From assembly GCA_900767325.1 (NCBI GenBank), contig CAAFYT010000069.1:1-45930 (forward strand): a stretch of DNA of 45,930 nt, in the 5' to 3' direction. Positions 22,825 to 30,239 of the stretch are shown here, in pieces. The stretch comes from Kiritimatiellia bacterium. GTDB lineage: Bacteria > Verrucomicrobiota > Kiritimatiellia > RFP12 > UBA1067. A program made the translations under genes and the position numbers. The stretch's first letter is position 1; every line of letters begins with the position of its first letter. The notes under the pieces were generated by a model. It worked only from the letters and a program-made list of their open reading frames with translations. It was not told where the DNA came from and searched no databases.

Positions 22825-24840
22825 ATGGCGGATATGGAGAGGGTTGTGGCGGAACTTGCGGAATGCGCGGGCAAGCAGGACTTCGATCGCGCGTTCGAGC
22901 TGGTCTGCGAGAACCAGGCGGAGTTGGCGAAGAAACTTCAACCGGAGGGGCTTAAGGATACGTTGAGGAAGTGTACGGCGTCGCGGCTGATCGGTTCCTT
23001 CATCGAAAGCATCGATTGGGCCGGCAGCGAGCCGGGCGAGGCGCTGGTTCGGCTCGAGAAGCTCATCGGCTTCAAGCCGGATTCCCTCGTTTTGAGCAAG
23101 GCGTGGGGGCTTGGCACGGTTCGTCGGATCGACGATTTCTACCGGCGCATCACGGTTGACTTCAAGACGCGCAAGGGCCATCAGTTCACCTACGCGGCGG
23201 CGGCGGACATGCTGACTTTGGCGCCCGAGAACCACATCCTCGTCTTGCGCCAGGCCGATCCGGCGGCCTTCGAGAGCCTGCTGAAGGAGAAGGTCGGCGA
23301 GTTCATCAAGCGCGTGTTGCAGAGCTATGGCGACATGACGCTCACGCGGCTGGAGGATGTCTGCGTGCAGAACGGATTCGTCAAGCCGCAGAACTGGAAG
23401 CGTTTCTGGGACGCGGCGCGCGCGGAGCTTGCCCGCGACGAGCTCGTCGAGATTCCGGCGAAGCGCGCGGAGCCGATTCGTCTCAGGGCCTCGGCGGAGA
23501 ACTACGGCGAAGGGTGGCTTTCGGCCTTCTCGAAGGAGACCGATCCGAAGCTCATCCTCTCCCTCGTGCGCGAATACGTGGCGCAGGGCAAGATGAAGGA
23601 CGCCGACGCGGCGACGCGCGCGGCGATCGAGAGCCGGCTCGTCTTCGCGGTCACGGCGGCGAGCAAGACCGATGACGCGCTCTACGCGCGCCTCGCCTCG
23701 CTCGTCACGAAACTCGGCTTCGCGAATCCGCCGGCCGAGCGGATGCGCGAGTATCTGCGCGAGCGCAAGCGCTATGTCAAGGCGGCGCGGCTTCTGCCGG
23801 CGCGCGAAGTCGGCGACATGATCGCGTTCCTCGCGGCGGACGACGCGGCGAAGGCGCGGCTCTACAAGGCGTTGGGCGAACTCTGCTTCGCGGCCGTCGC
23901 GGAAGTCGTCCAGCGCTTCGGCGGCGAGACGGCGTGTCGCGCGGCGATCGGCGAGCTGATGCGGCAGCCCAAGGCTCCGCCGACGCTCGTGACGCTCATC
24001 GTCGGGAAGTACGAGCAGTTCAGGATCTGGAAGGAACTGCCGCCGCTCGTCACGCTGCTGACGCATGCGATCGCGCTCGGCGAGGGGCGTCAGGGCGGCG
24101 AGACGCTGAAGATGCAGAACATCATCCGCCGGCTCTTCGGCGACAGGAAGTGGCTCGAGAAGATGTTCGCGGCGCTCGAACCGGCCGATCAGGCGCTCTT
24201 CTTCGAGCGCTTCCAGGCCTCGATCGCCTGGGATCCCTCGACGCACCACGCCACGGTCGTTCGCATGACGAAGATCGCGCCTGCGCTCGAGGCGCATCTC
24301 GTCAAGGCCGAGAAGAAGCGCGAGTACGCGCGCGTGACCTCGTATCGCAGCTTCGGCCTTCGCAAGCAGGAGTATCTCAAGCTCATCAACGAGGAGATGC
24401 CGGCGAACGTCAAGCGCATCGAGTTCGCGAAGAGCTACGGCGACCTTTCCGAAAACGCCGAGTACCAATACGCGAAGGACGAGCAGCGCGCGCTGATGCA
24501 GAAGCAGACGCTGATGCAGGCCGATCTCGAGGCGGTGAAGCCGACGGACTTCGCCGACGCCACGACCGACGAGGTCATGCCGGGCGTGACGGTCGTCGTT
24601 TCGGGGGCGCTCGGCGAGAAGACGTGGACGATCCTCGGCGAGTGGGATAACGACCTCGACCGGGGCATTCTCTCCTCGAAGACCCGCGTGGCGCAGGGTA
24701 TGCTGGGCAAGAAGGTCGGCGACAACTTCGAGCTGCCGGATGCGGAGGGCAACCTCACGTTCGCGACGGTGAAGGAGATTCGTCCGCTTTCCGACGAGAT
24801 TCGGGAGTGGATGAAGCTGCCGCCGGGAGTGCAGATCTAA
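22825..24840 (+). CDS. greA: GreA-family transcript-cleavage factor with large N-terminal extension
   Basis: A 671-aa protein, of which only about the last 165 residues are GreA. The coiled-coil signature SYGDLSENAEYQYAKDEQ starts near residue 537, and the C-terminal FKBP-like part follows (WTILGEWDN..., GKKVGDNFEL). GreA enters the RNA polymerase secondary channel and rescues backtracked complexes through the acidic D-x-x-E tip, present here (DLSE). The roughly 500-residue alpha-helical N-terminal extension is unlike the usual 158-aa protein but is known for chlamydial GreA (about 715 aa), which supports a PVC origin. Its function is unknown. The gene leads an operon with a DksA-like protein and lspA; GGGAGGAG at 22814-22821 sets the start. 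Confidence 0.92.
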   Translation: MADMERVVAELAECAGKQDFDRAFELVCENQAELAKKLQPEGLKDTLRKCTASRLIGSFIESIDWAGSEPGEALVRLEKLIGFKPDSLVLSKAWGLGTVRRIDDFYRRITVDFKTRKGHQFTYAAAADMLTLAPENHILVLRQADPAAFESLLKEKVGEFIKRVLQSYGDMTLTRLEDVCVQNGFVKPQNWKRFWDAARAELARDELVEIPAKRAEPIRLRASAENYGEGWLSAFSKETDPKLILSLVREYVAQGKMKDADAATRAAIESRLVFAVTAASKTDDALYARLASLVTKLGFANPPAERMREYLRERKRYVKAARLLPAREVGDMIAFLAADDAAKARLYKALGELCFAAVAEVVQRFGGETACRAAIGELMRQPKAPPTLVTLIVGKYEQFRIWKELPPLVTLLTHAIALGEGRQGGETLKMQNIIRRLFGDRKWLEKMFAALEPADQALFFERFQASIAWDPSTHHATVVRMTKIAPALEAHLVKAEKKREYARVTSYRSFGLRKQEYLKLINEEMPANVKRIEFAKSYGDLSENAEYQYAKDEQRALMQKQTLMQADLEAVKPTDFADATTDEVMPGVTVVVSGALGEKTWTILGEWDNDLDRGILSSKTRVAQGMLGKKVGDNFELPDAEGNLTFATVKEIRPLSDEIREWMKLPPGVQI

Positions 24841-24858
24841 GACGGAAGGAGGTGCGCG

Positions 24859-25680
24859 ATGACCAAGAAGCAGGCGAAAGGGAAATTGGCGACGAAGGCG
24901 AAGCCGAAGCCGAAGGTGAAGGGGAAGGACGTGGTGAGGTCGAAGGCGAAGCCGAAGTCGAAGGGAGTGACGAAATCGAAGGCGAAGCCGAAGGTGACAG
25001 GAAAGCCGAAGCCGAAGGCGAAGGTCGCGGCGAAGAAGCCGACGGTAAAGAAGCCGACGGTGAAGGCGGAGGAGAAGAAGCTCGCCAATCGCGTTCCTCC
25101 GCGCATCGAGAAGCGCCTTTCGGAGGGGGATATTCGGCCGCCCGAGGAGTACGTTCCGGTTGATACGGCGAAGGCGGTGGCGTTCGGGATGTCGATCGTG
25201 CAGGAGATGAAGCGGACGGTGGCGCGTGCGGATGCGGTGCGTGCGGCGAAGGCGGCGAAGGAGGCGGAGGAGATTCGCCTTGGGTCGCGGCCGACGTCGC
25301 GGGATCGCAAGAAGTCCACGCTGCGGTTCTCGTCGGCAGACCTCAAGGAGTTCAAGAAGCTGCTCGTCGAGGCGCGAGTGCATGCGTCGAGGAACGTGGC
25401 GTCGATCCGTTCCGTTGGTTTCAGCGAGACGGATGACCACGAAGCGGACGGCGGAGACGGTACGGCGCAGACGCTGCGGTTGCAGGCGTTGGGGCAGGTC
25501 GGCACGATCAACCGCACGATCCAGCAGATCGACGAGGCGTTGCATCGCATCAGCGATGGGACGTATGGCGTGTGCGCGTCGTGCGGGCAGCTCATCCGCA
25601 AGAAGCGGCTTCTGAACCAGCCGTTCGTTCTGACGTGCATGGAGTGCCAACAGGCGATGGAGAGCGAGCCGCGCACGTGA
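24859..25680 (+). CDS. DksA/TraR-type zinc-finger protein with Lys/Pro-rich N-terminus
   Basis: A 273-aa protein. The last ~75 residues are a DksA/TraR domain with a four-Cys zinc finger: Cys239/Cys242 (CASCG) and Cys260/Cys263 (CMECQ). The preceding helix ends ALHRISDGTYGVC, typical of the family, which modulates RNA polymerase through the secondary channel. Residues 1-75 are a basic K-P-K tract, like a histone H1 tail, that could bind nucleic acid. It is encoded by AAGGCGAAGCCG-type DNA repeats that probably expand and contract. It follows greA by 18 bp, so two secondary-channel factors are made together. AAGGAGG at 24846-24852 fixes the start. Confidence 0.9.
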   Translation: MTKKQAKGKLATKAKPKPKVKGKDVVRSKAKPKSKGVTKSKAKPKVTGKPKPKAKVAAKKPTVKKPTVKAEEKKLANRVPPRIEKRLSEGDIRPPEEYVPVDTAKAVAFGMSIVQEMKRTVARADAVRAAKAAKEAEEIRLGSRPTSRDRKKSTLRFSSADLKEFKKLLVEARVHASRNVASIRSVGFSETDDHEADGGDGTAQTLRLQALGQVGTINRTIQQIDEALHRISDGTYGVCASCGQLIRKKRLLNQPFVLTCMECQQAMESEPRT

Positions 25681-26141
25681 AGCGGTTCGTCGTCGTGTTC
25701 GCGGTGGTGGCGAACCTCGTCCTGGCGGATGCGGTTGTGAAGGAGCTTGCGCGCGGATACTTGAGCGGCGCATCGGGGGAGCGGCGCGTCGTCGAGGTCG
25801 TCAAGGGGGTGTTCAATCTGGCGTATGTGGAGAACCGGGGTTGTGCGTGGGGGATGCTGCAGGGGCAGGTCTGGCCGCTCGGGGCGTTCGGGATCGTGGC
25901 GTTGGTGTTTCTCGTGTGGATGCGGCGGAAAGTGTTCGGCGGGGATCGTCTGGGGGCGGTTGCCGAGCCGCTTCTTTACGCCGGGATCGTGGGGAACGCG
26001 ATCGACAGGTTTGCGCGCGGGTATGTGATCGACATGCTCGATTTTCACCTTGGGGCGCATCATTTTCCGTGCTTCAATCTTGCGGATGCGTTCATCTGCA
26101 GCGCGGTCGGGCTGTTGCTCGTTTCCGCCCGGCGCGGGTAA
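25677..26141 (+). CDS. lspA: Lipoprotein signal peptidase
   Basis: A 154-aa inner-membrane aspartyl peptidase that removes signal peptides from prolipoproteins. Conserved blocks are visible: NRGCAWGML; then GNAIDRFARGYVIDMLDF and CFNLADAFI, which carry the two catalytic aspartates (VIDM and NLAD). Four hydrophobic segments fit the family. The start is GTG at 25677, overlapping the stop of the DksA-like gene (GTGA); no ATG fits. Length is close to the usual 160 aa. A substrate candidate is the small lipoprotein at 33707-33904. Confidence 0.93.
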   Translation: MKRFVVVFAVVANLVLADAVVKELARGYLSGASGERRVVEVVKGVFNLAYVENRGCAWGMLQGQVWPLGAFGIVALVFLVWMRRKVFGGDRLGAVAEPLLYAGIVGNAIDRFARGYVIDMLDFHLGAHHFPCFNLADAFICSAVGLLLVSARRG

Positions 26142-26144
26142 TTT

Positions 26145-26153
26145 TGGTATAAT
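26145..26153 (+). promoter_or_regulatory. Extended -10 promoter for parE
   Basis: TGG-TATAAT occupies 26145-26153, starting 4 bp after the lspA stop. The ATG at 26162 is 8 nt downstream, so the transcript should start at or one to two nt before the start codon. No convincing -35 is seen, and there is no ribosome-binding sequence. Confidence 0.65.
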
Positions 26154-26161
26154 ACGATATT

Positions 26162-28009
26162 ATGGCGAAGGACTATGGAGAGGCCAGCATCAAGACGCTG
26201 GATCCCGTGACGCACATTCGGACGCGTCCGGGGATGTACGTTGGCGAGCCGGGAACGGGCGCGATGTACCACGATTGCATCTACATCCTGATGAAGGAGG
26301 TGATCGACAATTCGGTGGACGAGTTCGTGATGGGCGAGGGCAAGCGCATCGACGTGACGGTCAACTACGACACCGGCGAGACGAGTGTGCGCGACTACGG
26401 GCGCGGCATCCCGCTCGGCAAGGTCGTCGAGTGCGTCAGCCAGATGAACACGGGCGGCAAGTTCGACACCGACGCCTTCCAGTTCTCGGCGGGCATGAAC
26501 GGCGTCGGAACGAAGGCGGTGAACGCGCTCTCGGAGTTCTTCGAGGTGAAGAGCTTCCGCGAAGGCGAGTGCGCGGAGGCGTATTTCGAGGAAGGGCGGC
26601 TGAAGTCGAAGAAGCGCGCGAAGCAGAAGGCGGCCGCGCGCAATGGGACGTTCATCCGCTACAAGCCCGATGTCAAGGTTCTGAAGAAGTTCAAGGTCCG
26701 CGAAGAGCACGTCGTTCGGCGAATGAAGATGTACTGCTATGTGAACGCCGGGCTGACGATCAATTTGAACGGACAGGAGATCTGCTCCGATCACGGGCTC
26801 GCCGATCTCATCGCCGACGAAGCGCAGTTCGAGAAGCTCTACGCGCCGTTTCACGTCAAGACGAAGAACCTCGAGATCATCTTCACCCACACGAATCGCT
26901 TCGGCGAGGAGTACCATTCGTTCGTCAACGGCCAGTACACGACGGATGGCGGCACGCATCTCACGGCGTTCAAGGAGGCGCTCACGAAGGCGCTGAACGA
27001 ATATGACTCGAAGAAGAAGTTCGACGGCGACGACATTCGCGACGGGCTCATCGGCGCCGTCTCGCTGCGGATCATCAATCCCGTCTTCGAGGGGCAGACG
27101 AAGATCAAGTTCGTGATGAACGACATCAAGGCCGATCTCGTGGGCGAGATGAAGAAGGAGATCCTCTCCGCGCTCCACCGCTCGAGCGCCGAGACCGAGA
27201 AGCTCATCGCGAAGATCGAGGAGACGGGCAAGATCCGTTCGCAGCTCAACACCATCAAGAAACAGGCGCGCGAGCGCACGCAGGCGACGCAGGTGCGCGT
27301 GCCGCAGCTGAAGGACTGCAAGAACCACCTCCGCCTCGACAAGGTGGACAAGAAGACCGGCCGGGCGGAGGGCGAGGAGACGATGATCTTCCTCACCGAG
27401 GGCCAGTCCGCCGGCGGCACCCTCGGCAACGCGCGCGACGCGATGAACCAGGCGGTCTTCTTCCTCCGCGGCAAGCCGCTCAACACGTTCGGCGTCGGCA
27501 AGGAGGTTCTCTACAAGAACGAGGAGTTCTTCAACCTCATCAAGACGCTCGACATCGAGGAGACGCTGGAGCATCTGCGCTACGGGAAGATCATCTTCGC
27601 GACCGATGCGGATGTCGACGGGCTCCACATCCGGATGCTGCTGACGACGTTCTTCATGCGCTTCTACCGTCAGCTCGTCGCCGACGGGCGCGTCTACATC
27701 CTGGAAACGCCGCTCTTTCGCGTGCGGAACAAGAAGGAGCAGCACTACTGTTTTTCGGAGGAGGAGCGCGAGGCGGCGATCAAGGCCTGCGGGCGCGGTT
27801 GCGAGATCACGCGCTTCAAGGGCCTCGGCGAACTGAACGCGACGGAGTTCAAGGACTTCATCGGCAAGGATATGCGTCTGACGAGCGTCACCTGCGCTGA
27901 CGATGTGGACGTCGAGAAGACGATCAAGTTCTACATGGGCGCGAACACGCCGGAGCGCAAGGACTACATTATGGAGTCGCTCGTCTGCGACGCCGCGGAA
28001 TTCTGCTGA
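26162..28009 (+). CDS. parE: DNA topoisomerase IV subunit B (GyrB/ParE family)
   Basis: A 615-aa ATPase subunit of a type IIA topoisomerase. The GHKL ATP site is complete: EVIDNSVDE (Glu46, Asn50), DYGRGIP, SAGMNGVGTKAVNALS and the QTK loop GQTKIKF. The TOPRIM part has Glu413 and FATDADVDG (482-487), but the usual EGDSA reads EGQSA (Asp to Gln at 415). Length and the YGKIIFATDADVDGLHIRML region point to the ParE/Bacteroidetes-type branch rather than gyrase B. parC follows after 3 bp. The protein starts right behind a -10 box with no ribosome site. Together with ParC it should decatenate chromosomes. Confidence 0.92.
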   Translation: MAKDYGEASIKTLDPVTHIRTRPGMYVGEPGTGAMYHDCIYILMKEVIDNSVDEFVMGEGKRIDVTVNYDTGETSVRDYGRGIPLGKVVECVSQMNTGGKFDTDAFQFSAGMNGVGTKAVNALSEFFEVKSFREGECAEAYFEEGRLKSKKRAKQKAAARNGTFIRYKPDVKVLKKFKVREEHVVRRMKMYCYVNAGLTINLNGQEICSDHGLADLIADEAQFEKLYAPFHVKTKNLEIIFTHTNRFGEEYHSFVNGQYTTDGGTHLTAFKEALTKALNEYDSKKKFDGDDIRDGLIGAVSLRIINPVFEGQTKIKFVMNDIKADLVGEMKKEILSALHRSSAETEKLIAKIEETGKIRSQLNTIKKQARERTQATQVRVPQLKDCKNHLRLDKVDKKTGRAEGEETMIFLTEGQSAGGTLGNARDAMNQAVFFLRGKPLNTFGVGKEVLYKNEEFFNLIKTLDIEETLEHLRYGKIIFATDADVDGLHIRMLLTTFFMRFYRQLVADGRVYILETPLFRVRNKKEQHYCFSEEEREAAIKACGRGCEITRFKGLGELNATEFKDFIGKDMRLTSVTCADDVDVEKTIKFYMGANTPERKDYIMESLVCDAAEFC

Positions 28010-28012
28010 AAA

Positions 28013-30208
28013 ATGGGAAAGAAAGAGAACAAGAACAATCAGCCGCCGAGTTTGTTTGACAATCTCGAGCTGTTCGCCGCGCCGAATGCGGTTGAAAAGG
28101 GAACGAAGGCGGAGAAAAAAGGCGAAGCGCCGAAAGCGGCGAGTGCCCCGACCAAAGGGCTGACCGGGTCGGGGCCGATGCGCGAGCTCTACGACTTCAA
28201 CTTCCGGCAGTACTCGGCGTATGTGATCTGCGACCGCGCGATTCCGGCGGTCGAGGACGGCCTCAAGCCCGTGCAGCGGCGCATCCTGCACTCGCTCTGG
28301 GAGAATGACGATTGTCGCTCAACGAAAGACGCTATCATCGTCGGCCATGCGATGCAATACCATCCCCATGGCGATGCTTCGATCGGCGATGCGCTGTGCG
28401 TTCTGGCGAACAAGCTTTGGGGCGAGGGCAAGGGCTATCTCATCGACGGGCAGGGCAACTACGGTTCGCTCTACACCGGCATGAAGCACGCGGCGACGCG
28501 TTACATCGAGTGCCGGCTGACGGAACTCGCGCGGAAGGAGGTCTTCAACGCGAAGACGACCGAGTTCGTGCCGAACTACGATGGCCGCAAGGAGGAGCCG
28601 GTCTATCTGCCGGCGAAGATTCCGCTTCTGCTCATGCTGGGCGCGGACGGAATCGCAGTCGGGCTTTCGACGTCGATCCTGCCGCACAATTTCATCGAGC
28701 TTTTAGAGGCGGAGATCTGCGCCATTCAGAAGAAGCCCTTCGAGCTGTATCCCGATTTCCAGCTCGGCGGCGTGATGGATGCGAGCGACTATCAAGATGG
28801 GCTCGGCAAGGTCAAGGTTCGCGCGCGCATCGAGAAGGCGGATAAAAATCGGCTGGTGATCACCGAGCTGCCGTGGGGCGAAACGACCGATTCGATCGCG
28901 GAGTCCATCGAAGAGGCCATCCGAAAGAAGAAGGTTCCGGTCAGGAAGCTTCACGATCTGACCAGCGCGTCGGTTCGGATCGAACTCGAGCTCCAATCCG
29001 GCGAAAGCCAGGAGAAGGCAATTGTCGCGCTCTATGCGTTCACGACTTGCGAGAAGTCGATCGCCTCGCGGCCCGTGGTGCTTTCTGGTGGGCGGCCGAA
29101 GCTGATGACCGTCAGCGAGATCATCAAGACGAACGCAGAACGGCTGACGGCGCTCACCAAGCGCGAGCAGGAGATTCGCCTGAAGGAGCTCGACGATCTT
29201 TTCCATGCGCGCACGCTCGAACGCATTTTCGTCGAGGAGCGGATCTACAAACGCATCGAGAAGGAAAAGACGATGGAGGGCATCATCGCGGCGGTGAAGG
29301 ACGGCTTCAAGCCGTTTCGCAAGGAGCTGCGCCGCGATGTCACCAACGACGACGTCGAGCGGCTTCTCAAGCTGCAGATCCGGCGCATTTCGCAATTCGA
29401 CATCGACAAGAACCGCGCGGAGATCGAAGCGATCCGGAATGAAGAGCGGCAGGTCAAGGACAATCTCGTGCACTTGCGCGCGTTCGTCGTCAACTACCTC
29501 AAGGGGCTCATCAAGCAATACAAGAAGCAGTATCCGCGCTGCACCGAGATCGCGCGAGGCGCGTTCAAGCAGGTGGACGTCAAGGCGATCACCGCGAGCG
29601 AGCTGACGATCCGGTGGGATAAGGAGAACGGCTTCGTCGGGTCGTCTCTTCGCGGCGGCGACGAGCTCTTCAAATGCTCTTCGCTCGACGAGCTGATCTT
29701 CATCTGGAAGGATGGGCGATTCAAGAAGATGCAGCCGGACGAGAAGATCTTCGTCGACAAGGACCTCCTGAGCGTGCTGCGCTACGATCAGGAGAAGGAG
29801 CGCGACACGCGCGACTTCACGCTCGTCTACGAAGAGGGTTCCTACGGCTTCAGCTACATCAAGCGCTTCACGTTCGGCGGCCTCATCCGCAACAAGGAGT
29901 ACCATCTCGCGCCGGCGAAAGGCAAGACGAAGATCCTCTTCCTGCAAGAGGGCTGTCCGGAAACGCTCTACGTGAAATACAAGCCGGCGAAGGGCCAGAA
30001 GATCCACCAGCAGTACTTTCTGCCGCGCGAGAAGGTCGAGCGCCTCAATGCGGAGACGCGAAAGCCCGAGAAGCGCGAAGTGGTTGAGATCCGCGGCGCC
30101 GGAACGAAAGGCAAGCAGCTTTCGAGCAAGTCGATCGCCCGAATCGCCTCGGCCAAGGGATCGTGGTGGGATGAGTCGGAGCCGCCCTCCAAGGGCATCT
30201 TGGATTGA
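28013..30208 (+). CDS. parC: DNA topoisomerase IV subunit A (GyrA/ParC family)
   Basis: A 731-aa DNA-cleaving subunit. The active-site Tyr164 is in HAATRYIECRL. The winged-helix region has LKPVQRRILHS and HPHGDASIGDAL, and the lipid-like MLGADGIAVGLSTSILPHN block is present. The gyrase-specific Gly-box is not found in the C-terminal part, which instead keeps diverged beta-propeller-like blades (VDVKAITASELTIRWD, LIFIWKDGRFK). This favours topoisomerase IV. Residues 1-50 are a low-complexity, charged extension. It begins 3 bp after parE, so the subunits are made together. Confidence 0.92.
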   Translation: MGKKENKNNQPPSLFDNLELFAAPNAVEKGTKAEKKGEAPKAASAPTKGLTGSGPMRELYDFNFRQYSAYVICDRAIPAVEDGLKPVQRRILHSLWENDDCRSTKDAIIVGHAMQYHPHGDASIGDALCVLANKLWGEGKGYLIDGQGNYGSLYTGMKHAATRYIECRLTELARKEVFNAKTTEFVPNYDGRKEEPVYLPAKIPLLLMLGADGIAVGLSTSILPHNFIELLEAEICAIQKKPFELYPDFQLGGVMDASDYQDGLGKVKVRARIEKADKNRLVITELPWGETTDSIAESIEEAIRKKKVPVRKLHDLTSASVRIELELQSGESQEKAIVALYAFTTCEKSIASRPVVLSGGRPKLMTVSEIIKTNAERLTALTKREQEIRLKELDDLFHARTLERIFVEERIYKRIEKEKTMEGIIAAVKDGFKPFRKELRRDVTNDDVERLLKLQIRRISQFDIDKNRAEIEAIRNEERQVKDNLVHLRAFVVNYLKGLIKQYKKQYPRCTEIARGAFKQVDVKAITASELTIRWDKENGFVGSSLRGGDELFKCSSLDELIFIWKDGRFKKMQPDEKIFVDKDLLSVLRYDQEKERDTRDFTLVYEEGSYGFSYIKRFTFGGLIRNKEYHLAPAKGKTKILFLQEGCPETLYVKYKPAKGQKIHQQYFLPREKVERLNAETRKPEKREVVEIRGAGTKGKQLSSKSIARIASAKGSWWDESEPPSKGILD

Positions 30209-30239
30209 ACGGGAAAAGTTCACGCAAGGAGGAATGACC

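Noticed and set aside
22777..25773. Minus-strand frame of 998 codons across greA and the DksA-like gene
   Set aside because: Arg/Leu-rich shadow of GC-rich genes; it spans two real genes with clear families.
26060..28291. Minus-strand frame of 743 codons opposite parE (also 28703-30343 and 30045-32162 opposite parC and GH2)
   Set aside because: Codon-bias shadows with no recognisable domain; the plus-strand genes are certain.
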